Source: Sphaerotilus hippei | GTDB lineage: Bacteria; Pseudomonadota; Gammaproteobacteria; Burkholderiales; Burkholderiaceae_C | NCBI RefSeq assembly: GCF_003201595.1 | Contig: NZ_QJJS01000027.1 | Location: 1 to 33,272, forward strand | Reading direction: 5' to 3' | DNA length: 33,272 bases | Shown here: positions 10,311 through 20,848 of the stretch, in pieces | How the letters are laid out: each line of letters opens with the position of its first letter | How positions within the stretch are numbered: the first letter of the stretch is position 1 | Position numbers and translations under genes: made by a program | The notes under the pieces: model-generated | Database searches by the model: none | What the model was told of the DNA's origin: nothing | What the model saw: the letters and a program-made list of their open reading frames with translations, nothing else

Positions 10311-11418
10311 TCCCGACCGCTCCTCCGACGCCGCCGAACCCACGCTGCCCCAGCTGCGCGAGCGCATCGACAGCCTCGACCGCGACCTGCTGGCGCTGAT
10401 CAACCGGCGTGCCCGCCTGGCCCAGGAGGTCGGCGAGATCAAGAAGCGCGAAGGCTCGGTCGTCTTCCGCCCCGAGCGCGAGGCGCAGGTCATCGACGGC
10501 CTGAAGTCCGGCAACCCCGGCCCGCTGAAGAACGAGAGCGTCGCGCCGATCTGGCGCGAGATCATGAGCGCCTGCCGCGCGCTGGAGACGCCCACCCGCG
10601 TCGCCTACCTCGGCCCGGCCGGCACCTTCAGCGAAGAGGCGGCGCTGGGCTACTTCGGCTCGTCCATCGTGCGCGTGCCCTGCGCGAGCATCGACGAGGT
10701 GTTCCGCAGCACCTCGGCGGGCGTGGCCGACTTCGGCGTCGTGCCGGTCGAGAACTCCACCGAAGGCATGGTGGCGCGCTCGCTGGACATCTTCCTGACC
10801 ATGCCGCTGTTCATCATCGGCGAGACCAGCCTGTTCGTGCGCCACAACCTGCTGCGCAGGGACAACTCGCTGGAGGGCATCACCGCGGTCTGCGCCCATC
10901 CGCAGGCGCTGGCGCAGTGCCACGAGTGGCTGTCGCTGCACCTGCCGCAGGCCGAGCGCCGCCCGGTGTCGAGCAACGCCGAGGGCGCGCGGCTCGCGGC
11001 GCTCGATCCGTCGGTGGCCGGCATCGCCAGCGCGCGGGCGGCCAGCGAGTACGGCGTGCACGTGGTCGCCCCGGCGATCCAGAACGACACCCACAACCGC
11101 ACCCGCTTCGCCATCGTCACCGATCCGCTGCGCCACCCCGCGCCGCAGGCGTCGGGCCACGACTGCACCAGCCTGGTCGTGTCGGTGGAGAACCGCCCCG
11201 GCGCGATGTACGACATCCTCGCGCCGCTGAAGCGCCATGGCGTGTCGATGAGCCGGCTCGAGTCGCGCCCGGCGCGCTCGGGCCAGTGGGAGTACTACTT
11301 CTTCATCGACCTGCAGGGCCATCCGGACCAGCCGGCGGTGCAGGCCGCGATGCACGAGCTGCGCGAGGCCTGCTCCTTCTTCAAGGTCCTGGGCACCTAC
11401 CCGATCGACGTCCACTGA
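10303..11418 (+). CDS. pheA: Bifunctional chorismate mutase / prephenate dehydratase (P-protein)
   Basis: A 371-residue cytosolic enzyme that converts chorismate to prephenate and then to phenylpyruvate for phenylalanine. Domains in order: AroQ chorismate mutase (about 12-100, with [20 protein letters not shown]), prephenate dehydratase (about 101-280, with the Thr-Arg-Phe motif at 267-269), and a C-terminal ACT domain (about 290-368, ESRP and the GHD region) for phenylalanine feedback inhibition. The start ATG lies inside the 3' end of serC. hisC, often located between pheA and tyrA in relatives, is not here: tyrA follows after 19 bp. Confidence 0.97.
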   Translation: MSDPDRSSDAAEPTLPQLRERIDSLDRDLLALINRRARLAQEVGEIKKREGSVVFRPEREAQVIDGLKSGNPGPLKNESVAPIWREIMSACRALETPTRVAYLGPAGTFSEEAALGYFGSSIVRVPCASIDEVFRSTSAGVADFGVVPVENSTEGMVARSLDIFLTMPLFIIGETSLFVRHNLLRRDNSLEGITAVCAHPQALAQCHEWLSLHLPQAERRPVSSNAEGARLAALDPSVAGIASARAASEYGVHVVAPAIQNDTHNRTRFAIVTDPLRHPAPQASGHDCTSLVVSVENRPGAMYDILAPLKRHGVSMSRLESRPARSGQWEYYFFIDLQGHPDQPAVQAAMHELREACSFFKVLGTYPIDVH

Positions 11419-11437
11419 GCACGGCTCGAGCTACATC

Positions 11438-12319
11438 ATGTTCAATCAACTCGGGGTCATCGGCTGCGGCCTGATGGGCGGCAGTTTTGCGCTGGCCCTC
11501 AAGCGCGCCGGGCTGGTGCAGCGGGTGGTCGGCTACAGCAAGTCGCCGTCGACCGTGGAGCGGGCCCGCAAGCTCGGGGTCATCGACATCGCCGCCGAAT
11601 CGGCGCTGCTGGCGGTCTCGGGCTCGGACATCGTGCTGCTGGCGGTGCCGGTGGCGGCCACCGAGTCGACCTTCAAGGCGATCCGGGCGCTGGTCGAGCC
11701 GGGCACGCTGTTCATGGACGTGGGCAGCACCAAGCGCGACGTCGTCGACGTCGCCCGCCGGGTGCTCAAGGAGCGCCTGCCGGGCTTCGTGCCTGCCCAT
11801 CCGATCGCCGGCAAGGAGGTGGCCGGCGTGGACCACGCCGACGCGCAGCTCTACGTCGGCAAGCAGGTCATCCTGACGCCGCTGCCCCAGACCGATCCGG
11901 TCATGGTGCAGAAGGCCACCGACGTCTGGTCGGCCATCGGCTGCCAGGTGCTGCGCATGACCCCCGAAAACCACGATGCGGCGTTCGCGGCGGTCAGCCA
12001 CCTGCCGCACATGCTGGCGTTCGCCTATTTCAACGCGGTGATGCAGCAGCCGGCCGGGCGCGAGTTCCTCTCGCTGGCCGGGCCGGGCTTCCGCGACTTC
12101 ACCCGCATCGCCGCCAGCGATCCGACGGTCTGGCGCGACATCCTGCTGAGCAACCGCGAAGAGGTGATCAAGCAGTCCCAGCGCCTGCGCCACGCCCTGG
12201 ATGCCTTCGAGCACGTGATGCGCTCGGGCAACCAGGAAGCGCTGGAAGACCTGATCCGCACGGCCTCCGACGGCCGCGCGGGCTGGCAGATGAACGCCCG
12301 TCCGGTGCCGCCGCGCTGA
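11438..12319 (+). CDS. tyrA: Prephenate dehydrogenase
   Basis: A 293-residue NAD(P)-dependent enzyme that oxidatively decarboxylates prephenate to 4-hydroxyphenylpyruvate for tyrosine. The Rossmann nucleotide-binding loop is GCGLMGGS (9-16). Downstream motifs DVGSTKRDVV and PIAGKEVAGV are typical of TyrA, with the active-site His likely in that PxHP-I region (VPAHPIAGKE). The helical dimerisation domain forms the C-terminal half. There is no fused chorismate mutase and no ACT domain, so control of the tyrosine branch must lie elsewhere. Only a weak ribosome binding site precedes the ATG; coupling with pheA 19 bp upstream is likely. Confidence 0.95.
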   Translation: MFNQLGVIGCGLMGGSFALALKRAGLVQRVVGYSKSPSTVERARKLGVIDIAAESALLAVSGSDIVLLAVPVAATESTFKAIRALVEPGTLFMDVGSTKRDVVDVARRVLKERLPGFVPAHPIAGKEVAGVDHADAQLYVGKQVILTPLPQTDPVMVQKATDVWSAIGCQVLRMTPENHDAAFAAVSHLPHMLAFAYFNAVMQQPAGREFLSLAGPGFRDFTRIAASDPTVWRDILLSNREEVIKQSQRLRHALDAFEHVMRSGNQEALEDLIRTASDGRAGWQMNARPVPPR

Positions 12320-12397
12320 TGCAGGCGGGCTGCGGCGGTCGATCCGGCGCGGCCCTGGTGGTGCCGGCATGATCCGGTTCTCTCTTCGACGAGTCAT

Positions 12398-14422
12398 ATG
12401 TACGCGATTCCCTCACTCGACCTGCCGCCGCTCGGGCACGCCGCCGGCACGGTCCGCCTGCCGGGCTCCAAGAGCATCTCCAACCGCCTGCTGCTGCTGG
12501 CCGGCCTGAGCCAGGGCTGCACCACGCTGGTCGACCTGCTGGACTCCGACGACACGCGCGTCATGCTCGACGCGCTGCGGGCGCTGGGCTGCCGCATCGA
12601 GCAGGACGGCCGCCACACCCGCATCACCGGCATCGCCGGGCACCCGGCGGTCGACCGGGCCGACCTGTTCCTGGGCAACGCCGGCACGGCGATGCGCCCG
12701 CTCACCGCCGCGCTGGCGGTGCTGGCGGCCGAGCAGGGCGGCGACTACGTGCTGCGGGGCGTGCCGCGCATGCACGAGCGGCCCATCGGGGACCTGGTCG
12801 ACGCGCTGCGCGGCCTGGGCTGCGACATCGACTGCACCGGCCAGGAGGGTTACCCGCCGCTGCGCCTGCGGGGCGGCAGCCTGCGCCTGGACCAGCCGGT
12901 GCGGGTGCGCGGCGACGTCTCCAGCCAGTTCCTGACGGCGCTGCTGATGGCGCTGCCGCTGGCCACCGGCCAGCAGCCGGTCCACATCGAGGTGCAGGGC
13001 GAGCTGATCTCCAAGCCCTACATCGAGATCACGCTGAACCTGCTGGAGCGCTTCGGCATCCGTGTCGAGCGCCAGGGCTGGCAGCGCTTCACGCTGCCCC
13101 GCGGCAGCCGCTACCAGACGCCCGGCGAGGTGCATGTCGAGGGGGATGCGTCGTCGGCGTCCTACTTCATCGCGCTGGGGGCGCTGGCCGGGGTCGAGGC
13201 GCCGGTGCGCATCGAAGGGGTGGGCAGCGCGTCGATCCAGGGGGACATCCGCTTCGTCGAGGCGGCCGAGGCGATGGGTGCGCAGGTCGTGTCCGGGCCG
13301 AACTGGCTGGAGGTGCGCCGCGGCGCCTGGCCGCTGAAGGCGATCGACCTCGACTGCAACCACATCCCCGATGCGGCGATGACGCTGGCGGTCATGGCGC
13401 TCTACGCTGACGGTCCGTGCACGCTGCGCAACATCGCCAGCTGGCGGGTCAAGGAGACCGACCGCATCGCCGCCATGGCCATCGAGCTGCGCAAGCTCGG
13501 CGCCGAGGTGGAGGAGGGCGCCGACTTCCTGCGCGTGCAGCCGCTGCGGCGCTTTGCCGCCGCCAGCATCCACACCTACGACGACCACCGCATGGCGATG
13601 TGCCTGTCGCTGGCCGCGTTCAATGCCTTGCGTGACGGCGTCGAGGGCCCGGCCGTGCCGGTGCGCATCGAGGACCCGAAGTGTGTCGCCAAGACCTTCC
13701 CGGACTACTTCGAGGCGCTGTTCTCGGTGGTCCGGCCGCTGTCGGTGCCGGTCATCACCATCGATGGTCCGACCGCCTCCGGCAAGGGCACGCTGGCCGC
13801 CGAGGTCGCGGCCCGGCTGGGCTACCACACGCTCGACTCGGGCATGCTCTACCGCGTCGTCGGCCTGGCGGCCACCCGCGCGGGCATCGCCGCGTCCGAC
13901 GAGGCCGGGCTGGCCGCGCTGGCGTCGCGGCTGCAGCTGCGTTTCGACGGCACGCGGGTGCTGCTGGCGGGTGAGGACGTCACCGACCTGCTGCGCGAGG
14001 AAGGGGCCGGAGTCATGGCCTCGCAGATCTCGGTCTGGCCCGCGCTGCGCACGGCGCTGCACGACCTGCAGTGCGGTTTCCGGCAGCTGCCCGGCCTGGT
14101 GGCCGACGGCCGCGACATGGGCACGGTGATCTTCCCGCAGGCCGGCCTGAAGGTGTTCCTGACCGCCACCCCGGCCGCCCGCGCCGAGCGGCGCTATAAG
14201 CAGTTGATTTCGAAAGGAATTCCTGCTAAGCTCGATGACCTCCGTCAGGATCTGGAGGCACGGGACGCACGCGACAAGGGTCGCGCCACCGCGCCGCTGA
14301 AGCCTGCCGGAGACGCCATCCTGCTGGACAACTCGGGGCTCGACGTGGATGCGTCGGTGCAGCGAGTGATCGACTGGTGGAGCGAGCGCCAGCCTTTCGG
14401 CCATCGAGCCGAGGGGCGGTGA
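12398..14422 (+). CDS. aroA-cmk: Fused EPSP synthase / cytidylate kinase
   Basis: A 674-residue bifunctional protein. The N-terminal part (about 1-440) is 5-enolpyruvylshikimate-3-phosphate synthase, sixth step of the shikimate pathway: [10 protein letters not shown] (Lys25) and [13 protein letters not shown] with Gly96 and Pro101 mark the class I, glyphosate-sensitive type; [12 protein letters not shown] and [13 protein letters not shown] are also present. The C-terminal part (about 450-665) is CMP/dCMP kinase with P-loop GPTASGKGT at 457-465 and [11 protein letters not shown]. Separate aroA and cmk genes are neighbours in many relatives; here they are one frame with no stop or restart at the junction, a fusion known in some Burkholderiales. 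A local run of AT-rich codons at 14200-14235 is unlike the rest of the gene and may hold a promoter. Confidence 0.96.
   Translation: MYAIPSLDLPPLGHAAGTVRLPGSKSISNRLLLLAGLSQGCTTLVDLLDSDDTRVMLDALRALGCRIEQDGRHTRITGIAGHPAVDRADLFLGNAGTAMRPLTAALAVLAAEQGGDYVLRGVPRMHERPIGDLVDALRGLGCDIDCTGQEGYPPLRLRGGSLRLDQPVRVRGDVSSQFLTALLMALPLATGQQPVHIEVQGELISKPYIEITLNLLERFGIRVERQGWQRFTLPRGSRYQTPGEVHVEGDASSASYFIALGALAGVEAPVRIEGVGSASIQGDIRFVEAAEAMGAQVVSGPNWLEVRRGAWPLKAIDLDCNHIPDAAMTLAVMALYADGPCTLRNIASWRVKETDRIAAMAIELRKLGAEVEEGADFLRVQPLRRFAAASIHTYDDHRMAMCLSLAAFNALRDGVEGPAVPVRIEDPKCVAKTFPDYFEALFSVVRPLSVPVITIDGPTASGKGTLAAEVAARLGYHTLDSGMLYRVVGLAATRAGIAASDEAGLAALASRLQLRFDGTRVLLAGEDVTDLLREEGAGVMASQISVWPALRTALHDLQCGFRQLPGLVADGRDMGTVIFPQAGLKVFLTATPAARAERRYKQLISKGIPAKLDDLRQDLEARDARDKGRATAPLKPAGDAILLDNSGLDVDASVQRVIDWWSERQPFGHRAEGR
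14204..14232 (+). promoter_or_regulatory. Candidate rpsA promoter embedded in the cmk part of aroA-cmk
   Basis: TTGATT (14204-14209) and TAAGCT (14227-14232) are 17 nt apart, with TG at 14224-14225 giving an extended -10 element. The surrounding codons are AT-rich against a strongly GC-biased gene, as if a DNA signal constrains them. A start near 14239 would give rpsA a leader of about 335 nt. Confidence 0.45.
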
Positions 14423-14573
14423 ATCCGCTCCAGGTCGTCCGCCCGGCAGGGGGCGACTGGGTCCGGGGCTCCTCTCCTGCGCACGCTGCGCGTCGGGGTC
14501 CCGGTTCAGCAACCTAACCCGCCACGGAAGTGGTCCAAGTCGCCGGTCCTCTCCCCGGCGCAGAAAGCTCCCA

Positions 14574-16280
<1,707 letters not shown>

Positions 16281-16295
16281 TCGACCGGTCGACAC

Positions 16296-16380
16296 GGACA
16301 CCGGTGCCGTCAGGCGCCGGTGTCCACTGATCTGTCCAGGCGCTCCGGCGGGCATGCTGCCCACGGAGCGCTGTTCTGTT
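16296..16380 (+). terminator. Two stem-loops between rpsA and ihfB, possible terminator or attenuator
   Basis: The first stem pairs 16296-16308 with 16313-16325: 13 bp including one G-U, with loop GTCA. The second pairs GCGCTCCG (16340-16347) with CGGAGCGC (16364-16371), has an inner GGGC/GCCC stem, and is followed by TGTTCTGTT. The second resembles a terminator with an imperfect T tract; partial read-through into ihfB is plausible. Confidence 0.45.
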
Positions 16381-16426
16381 GGTATCGCCGATTTTCCTAC
16401 GGTCGCTTCGCGGCGACTCCAGTTCC

Positions 16427-16765
16427 ATGACCCGCTCCGATCTCGTTGCCCTGCTGGCAGAGCGTTTTGGGCAGCTGACCCACCGCGATGCCGAGTTCGC
16501 CGTCAAGACCATGCTCGACGCGATGTCCGATGCACTGGCGCGTGGACACCGCATCGAGATCCGTGGCTTCGGCAGTTTCTCGATCAACCGCCGCCCGCCC
16601 CGCATCGGTCGCAATCCGCGCTCCGGCGAGCAGGTGACCATTCCCGAGAAGCTGGTGCCGCACTTCAAGCCCGGCAAGGCGCTGCGTGAGGCGGTGGACC
16701 TGCCCATGGCGGCCGAAGCCGCTGCTGCCGCGGCAGCAGCCGACACGCCGGCGCAGGCCGGATGA
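16427..16765 (+). CDS. ihfB: Integration host factor subunit beta
   Basis: A 112-residue subunit of the IHF heterodimer, a sequence-specific DNA-bending nucleoid protein used in recombination and transcription control. The start [18 protein letters not shown] at 16427 matches the family; the frame is open 48 bp further upstream without family support. The HU/IHF signature [18 protein letters not shown] lies near residues 46-63, including the Arg-Pro beta arm that intercalates into DNA. The C-terminus carries an extra Ala-rich tail (about 93-112) beyond the normal end near KALREAVD. It follows rpsA, as in most proteobacteria. Confidence 0.96.
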   Translation: MTRSDLVALLAERFGQLTHRDAEFAVKTMLDAMSDALARGHRIEIRGFGSFSINRRPPRIGRNPRSGEQVTIPEKLVPHFKPGKALREAVDLPMAAEAAAAAAAADTPAQAG

Positions 16766-16814
16766 CCTGCTCGCCTGCCGCACCACCGGATGCGATGGGT
16801 GGTCCGGGCGCCGG

Positions 16815-16820
16815 TAGAAT
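16815..16820 (+). promoter_or_regulatory. TAGAAT -10-like box just before lapA
   Basis: TAGAAT lies 9 nt before the lapA ATG, so transcription would start about 3 nt before the start codon. No good -35 element is visible, and lapA lacks a ribosome binding site. It resembles boxes before dnaE and the patatin gene. Confidence 0.35.
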
Positions 16821-16829
16821 CCGCCGCTG

Positions 16830-17150
16830 ATGCGTGTCCTCCTCTGGCTCGTTCGAGCCTTTCTCTTTTTCGTGCTCTTCGCCTTCGCGCTGAACAACCA
16901 GCACGAGGTGCAGCTGCACTGGTTCTTCGGCCTCGAGACCCGTGCGCCGATGGTGCTGGTGGTGCTGGGCTGCTTCGGCGTCGGTGCGGTGCTCGGCGTG
17001 CTGGGCATGCTGCCGAACTGGTGGCGTGCACGCCGCCAGGCCCACCGCCTGGAAGCCCGCCTGACGAAGGAGCCCGAGACCGGCGCCCGCTCGTCGGCCG
17101 CACCCGTGGCCCCTGCCGAGCCCCTGCTTCCCCCCCGCGATGGACTTTGA
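16830..17150 (+). CDS. lapA: Lipopolysaccharide assembly protein A
   Basis: A 106-residue inner membrane protein of the LapA (DUF1049) family. Two membrane segments are visible: about 4-22 (LLWLVRAFLFFVLFAFAL) and about 40-61 (MVLVVLGCFGVGAVLGVLGM). A conserved NNQHEVQLHWFFG segment lies between them, and a basic cytoplasmic tail (WWRARRQAHRLEARL) follows. In E. coli LapA acts with LapB (YciM) in controlling LPS synthesis through FtsH and LpxC. The 3' end overlaps lapB by 11 nt, so translation is coupled. Confidence 0.9.
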   Translation: MRVLLWLVRAFLFFVLFAFALNNQHEVQLHWFFGLETRAPMVLVVLGCFGVGAVLGVLGMLPNWWRARRQAHRLEARLTKEPETGARSSAAPVAPAEPLLPPRDGL

Positions 17151-18288
17151 ACTGCAGTGGCTGCTGATGGGCCTGCCCGTCGCGTTCGCGCTGGGCTGGC
17201 TGGCCTCCCGGCTGGATCTGCGGCAGTGGAAGCACGAGGTCGAATCGTCTCCCCGCGCGTATTTCAAGGGGCTGAACCTGCTGCTCAACGAACAGCAGGA
17301 CAAGGCCATCGATGCCTTCATCGAGGCGGTGCAGCACGATCCGGGCAGCTCCGACCTGCACTTCGCGCTGGGCAACCTGTTCCGTCGCCGGGGTGACTAC
17401 GAACGGGCCGTGCGGGTGCACCAGCATGTGCTGGGCCGCGCCGACCTGCCGGTGGCCGAGCGTGACCGTGCCCAGCACGCGCTGGCGCAGGACTACCTCA
17501 AGGCCGGCCTGTTCGACCGCGCCGAGGCCGCCTACCAGCAGCTCGAGGGCACGGCCTTCGCCACCGACGCCCGGCTCGCGCTGCTGACCCTCTATGAACG
17601 CTCGCGCGACTGGCGCCAGGCGCTGGAGGTCGCGCGCGGTCTCGAGGCGGTGGCCGCCGGCTCCTTTGCCGGGCGCATCTCGCACTACTGGTGCGAGATC
17701 GCGCTGGAGGCCGAGGCGCAGGGCCAGCTCGACGACGCGCAATCCGCGCTGCAGCGGGCCCGCGAGGCGGCGCCGCAGGCGGCCCGCCCGCTGGTGCTGC
17801 TCGGCCAGCGCCAGCTGCGCCGGGAGCAGCCGGCCGAGGCGATGGCCACCTGGGCGCTGCTGGCGACCATCCATCCCGATGCCTTCTCGGTGGTCGCGGC
17901 CGACTACGCCGCCGCGGCCACGGCCTGCGGGGCCCAGGCCGTGGCCATGGAGCTGCTGCAGGGCCTGCTGAAGCAGTCGCCGTCGTCGGACGTGCTGGCC
18001 GCCTGGCTGAAGCTGGCGCCCGAGCACGCGCAGCGCCGCGAGGCGCTGCTCCAGGCGCTGCAGCACCAGGCCTCGCTGAGCCCGGCCCTGGCGCTGCTGC
18101 AGGACACGCCCCAGGTCGCCGACGAGGCCGCCCAGCAGGCCATCGTGCGGTCGATGACGGCCGCGCTCAAGCCGCTGCGGCGCTACCGCTGTGCCGCCTG
18201 CGGCTTCGAGGCGCATCATTACTTCTGGCAATGCCCCGGCTGCCAGGGCTGGGACACCTACCCGCCGCGCCGTCTCGAAGATCAATGA
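17140..18288 (+). CDS. lapB: Lipopolysaccharide assembly protein B
   Basis: A 382-residue membrane-anchored TPR protein. An N-terminal membrane helix (about 6-24) is followed by TPR repeats across roughly 35-330 (for example SDLHFALGNLFRRRGDYERAVRVHQHVL), and the C-terminus has a rubredoxin-like metal site, YRCAACGF with a second CPGC. In E. coli LapB/YciM tunes LPS amount by helping FtsH degrade LpxC and needs both the anchor and the metal site; all elements are present here. The next genes make the heptose of the LPS inner core, so the cluster is functionally coherent. Confidence 0.95.
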   Translation: MDFELQWLLMGLPVAFALGWLASRLDLRQWKHEVESSPRAYFKGLNLLLNEQQDKAIDAFIEAVQHDPGSSDLHFALGNLFRRRGDYERAVRVHQHVLGRADLPVAERDRAQHALAQDYLKAGLFDRAEAAYQQLEGTAFATDARLALLTLYERSRDWRQALEVARGLEAVAAGSFAGRISHYWCEIALEAEAQGQLDDAQSALQRAREAAPQAARPLVLLGQRQLRREQPAEAMATWALLATIHPDAFSVVAADYAAAATACGAQAVAMELLQGLLKQSPSSDVLAAWLKLAPEHAQRREALLQALQHQASLSPALALLQDTPQVADEAAQQAIVRSMTAALKPLRRYRCAACGFEAHHYFWQCPGCQGWDTYPPRRLEDQ

Positions 18289-18363
18289 TCTCCCGACCGG
18301 TGCCCGCCGCCTGGCGTGGTGGCACCGGCCTCCTGCCCCGGGACCCCCGCGGGCCGATCGCAC

Positions 18364-19365
18364 ATGATGAGCAGCTCTTCCACTCCTTCCGCCTCTCCCG
18401 CCGCGACGCCGGTGCTCACGCCGCAGCGCCTGGCAGGCGCCCGCGTGCTGGTGGTCGGCGACGCGATGCTGGACCGCTACTGGTTCGGCGCGGTCGACCG
18501 CATCTCGCCCGAGGCACCGGTGCCGGTGGTCCGGGTCACGCGCGAGGAGGAGCGCCTGGGCGGCGCGGCCAACGTGGCGCTCAATGTCAAGACGCTGGGC
18601 GCGCAGTGCACGCTGCTGACGGTGGTCGGTGACGACGAGCCGGCGCGCAAGCTGCGCCAGCTGCTCGAAGAACAGGGCGTGGCCACCGTGCTGGGCAGCG
18701 ACCCCAAGCTCTACACCATCGTCAAGCTGCGCGTCATCGGCCGCTCGCAGCAGCTCATCCGCATCGACTTCGAGAACCAGCCCGAGAGCGAGGTGCTCGC
18801 GCAGATGCTCAGCGACTACGAGCGCGTGCTGCCCGAGCACGACGCGGTGCTGTTCTCCGACTACGGCAAGGGCGGGCTGACCCACATCCCGCGCATGATC
18901 GAGCTGGCGCGTGCGGCGGGCAAGCCGGTGCTGGTCGATCCCAAGGGCAGCGACTACCGCCGCTACGCCGGCGCGACCACGCTGACCCCCAACCGCGCCG
19001 AGCTGGCCCAGGTGGTCGGCGCCTGGGGCAGCGAGGCCGACCTGCACCAGCGGGCCCACGCGCTGCGCGAGCAGCTCGGCCTGGCCGGGCTGGTGCTGAC
19101 GCGCTCCGAGGACGGCATGTCGCTGTTCGAGACCGATGCCACCGGCGCGCCGACCCATGTGCAGGTGCCGGCCATGGCGCGCGAGGTGTTCGATGTCACC
19201 GGGGCCGGCGACACCGTCATCGCCACGCTGGCCGCGCTGCTGGCCTGCGGCCTGGACCTGGCCGAGGCGATGCCGCTGGCCAACCGCGCCGGCAGCATCG
19301 TGGTCGGCAAGTTCGGCACGGCCAGCTGCAGCTACGAAGAACTGTTTGCGAAGGAAACGCCATGA
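18364..19365 (+). CDS. rfaE1: D-glycero-beta-D-manno-heptose-7-phosphate kinase
   Basis: A 333-residue PfkB/ribokinase-family kinase that phosphorylates heptose 7-phosphate at C1 on the route to ADP-heptose for the LPS inner core. [13 protein letters not shown], the [15 protein letters not shown] motif, and the PfkB signature [16 protein letters not shown] near the C-terminus are diagnostic, with the Asp of GAGD as catalytic base. Unlike E. coli HldE, the adenylyltransferase domain is absent, so a separate gene for it must lie elsewhere. I prefer the ATG at 18364 (another at 18367) over an upstream GTG at 18316. The stop overlaps rfaD by 4 nt. Confidence 0.94.
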   Translation: MMSSSSTPSASPAATPVLTPQRLAGARVLVVGDAMLDRYWFGAVDRISPEAPVPVVRVTREEERLGGAANVALNVKTLGAQCTLLTVVGDDEPARKLRQLLEEQGVATVLGSDPKLYTIVKLRVIGRSQQLIRIDFENQPESEVLAQMLSDYERVLPEHDAVLFSDYGKGGLTHIPRMIELARAAGKPVLVDPKGSDYRRYAGATTLTPNRAELAQVVGAWGSEADLHQRAHALREQLGLAGLVLTRSEDGMSLFETDATGAPTHVQVPAMAREVFDVTGAGDTVIATLAALLACGLDLAEAMPLANRAGSIVVGKFGTASCSYEELFAKETP

Positions 19366-20366
19366 GAGTCATCGTCACCGGCGCGGCCGGCATGATCGGC
19401 AGCAACCTGGTCCATGCGCTCAACCGCCTGGGTGCCCGCGAGGTCATCGCGGTCGATGAGCTGACCGACGGTCCGAAGTACCGCAACCTGCTGGGCAGCA
19501 CGCTGGCCGACTACTTCGACCGCGACGAGTTCTACAGCCGTTTTGCCGCCGGCGAGCTGGGCCGCATCGATGCGGTCTTCCACGAAGGCGCCTGCTCCGA
19601 CACGATGGAGCACGACGGCAAGTACATGATGGAGACCAACTACCGGTGCTCCAAGACCCTGCTCGATGCCTGTCTGGCCCAGGGCACGCGCCTGTTCTAC
19701 GCCAGCTCGGCGGCGACCTACGGCGCCAGCGACACCTTCCGCGAGGAGCCCGCCTTCGAGCAGCCGCTGAACGTCTACGGCTACTCCAAGCTGCTGTTCG
19801 ACCAGGTGGTGCGGCGCCACCTGCCCGCGCTGACGGCCGGACAGCAGGTCGTGGGCTTCCGCTACTTCAACGTCTACGGCCCGCGGGAGCAGCACAAGGC
19901 CCGCATGGCGAGCGTGGCCTTCCACCACTTCCACCAGTTCCGCCAGCACGGCCACGTGAAGCTGTTCGGCGAGTACAACGGTTACGCCCCGGGCATGCAG
20001 AGCCGCGACTTCGTCTCGGTCGACGACGTGGTCGCGGTGAACCTGTGGTTCCTGCAGAACCCCGGCCGCAGCGGCATCTTCAACCTCGGCAGCGGCCGGG
20101 CCCAGCCGTTCAACGACGTGGCGCACGCCACCGTCAACGCCTGCCGGGCCCTGGACGGGCTGCCGGCACTGAGCCTGTCCGAGCAGGTGGCCCAGGGTCT
20201 GGTCAGCTACATCGACTTTCCCGACGCGCTGCGGGGCAAGTACCAGTGCCACACCGAAGCCGACCTGGCGCGCCTGCGGGCCACCGGCTGTGATCACGCC
20301 TTCGCCGACGTGGCCACCGGCGTGCGCCGCTACGTCGACTGGCTGGCGGCCCAGCCCCAGGCCTGA
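19362..20366 (+). CDS. rfaD: ADP-L-glycero-D-manno-heptose 6-epimerase
   Basis: A 334-residue extended short-chain dehydrogenase that epimerises ADP-D-glycero-D-manno-heptose to the L form, the last step before addition to LPS. The NADP-binding [10 protein letters not shown] is at the N-terminus (about 7-16), the catalytic Ser is in YASSAATYG, and the Tyr and Lys in YGYSK. The [14 protein letters not shown] segment is typical of HldD. Length matches the family. It is coupled to rfaE1 by an ATGA overlap, and a structured spacer separates it from the ComEA-like gene. Confidence 0.96.
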   Translation: MRVIVTGAAGMIGSNLVHALNRLGAREVIAVDELTDGPKYRNLLGSTLADYFDRDEFYSRFAAGELGRIDAVFHEGACSDTMEHDGKYMMETNYRCSKTLLDACLAQGTRLFYASSAATYGASDTFREEPAFEQPLNVYGYSKLLFDQVVRRHLPALTAGQQVVGFRYFNVYGPREQHKARMASVAFHHFHQFRQHGHVKLFGEYNGYAPGMQSRDFVSVDDVVAVNLWFLQNPGRSGIFNLGSGRAQPFNDVAHATVNACRALDGLPALSLSEQVAQGLVSYIDFPDALRGKYQCHTEADLARLRATGCDHAFADVATGVRRYVDWLAAQPQA

Positions 20367-20383
20367 AGTCCCGCACCCGGTCC

Positions 20384-20456
20384 CCCGACGGAGTGACCCC
20401 GAAGGGGGATGCGCCGTCGGGTCCGGCTCCTTATCGTGAGGGCTCCTCTTCCCTCA
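20384..20456 (+). other. Stem-loops in the spacer between rfaD and the ComEA-like gene
   Basis: CCCGACGG (20384-20391) pairs with CCGTCGGG (20414-20421), enclosing CCCC/GGGG (20397-20400 with 20404-20407). A second stem, TGAGGG (20437-20442) with CCCTCA (20451-20456), lies just before the ribosome binding site. No T tract follows either, so processing or leader control is more likely than simple termination. Confidence 0.4.
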
Positions 20457-20473
20457 TGTCCAAGGAGCCGACC

Positions 20474-20848
20474 ATGTGGATCTCGAACTTCCGCCGCCTT
20501 GCCCTCGCCCTGAGCCTGACCGTGCTGAGCCTGGCCGCCCAGGCGGCGGCGGTCGATGTCAACAAGGGCACCCAGGCCGACCTGGAGACGGTCAAGGGGG
20601 TCGGGCCGGGCATCTCCGGCAAGATCCTCGAGGAACGCAAGAAGGGCAGCTTCCGGGACTGGGCCGACTTCATCGACCGCATCTCCGGCATCGGCCCGGG
20701 CAATGCCGCCAAGCTCTCCACCGCCGGCCTGACGGTCAACGGTTCCACCTACGGGGGCACCGCGGCGCCCGCCCCGGTGGAAGGCAAGGCGGCAGCCGGC
20801 GACAAGTCCGCCCGCAGCGCCAAGGCGGAGCCGTCCGCGGCCAGGTGA
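20474..20848 (+). CDS. ComEA-like secreted helix-hairpin-helix protein
   Basis: A 124-residue exported DNA-binding protein. AAGGAG lies 6-8 nt before the ATG at 20474, which selects this start over upstream in-frame ATGs. A signal peptide (MWISNFRRLALALSLTVLSL, cleaved after AQA near residue 24) is followed by two helix-hairpin-helix motifs: LETVKGVGPGISGKIL (about 37-52) and IDRISGIGPGNAAKL (about 67-81). The family includes ComEA, which binds incoming DNA in the periplasm; whether this short protein supports DNA uptake here is inference. The Ala/Lys-rich tail (about 92-124) is low complexity and overlaps the 3' end of the opposing patatin gene by 100 bp. Confidence 0.85.
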   Translation: MWISNFRRLALALSLTVLSLAAQAAAVDVNKGTQADLETVKGVGPGISGKILEERKKGSFRDWADFIDRISGIGPGNAAKLSTAGLTVNGSTYGGTAAPAPVEGKAAAGDKSARSAKAEPSAAR

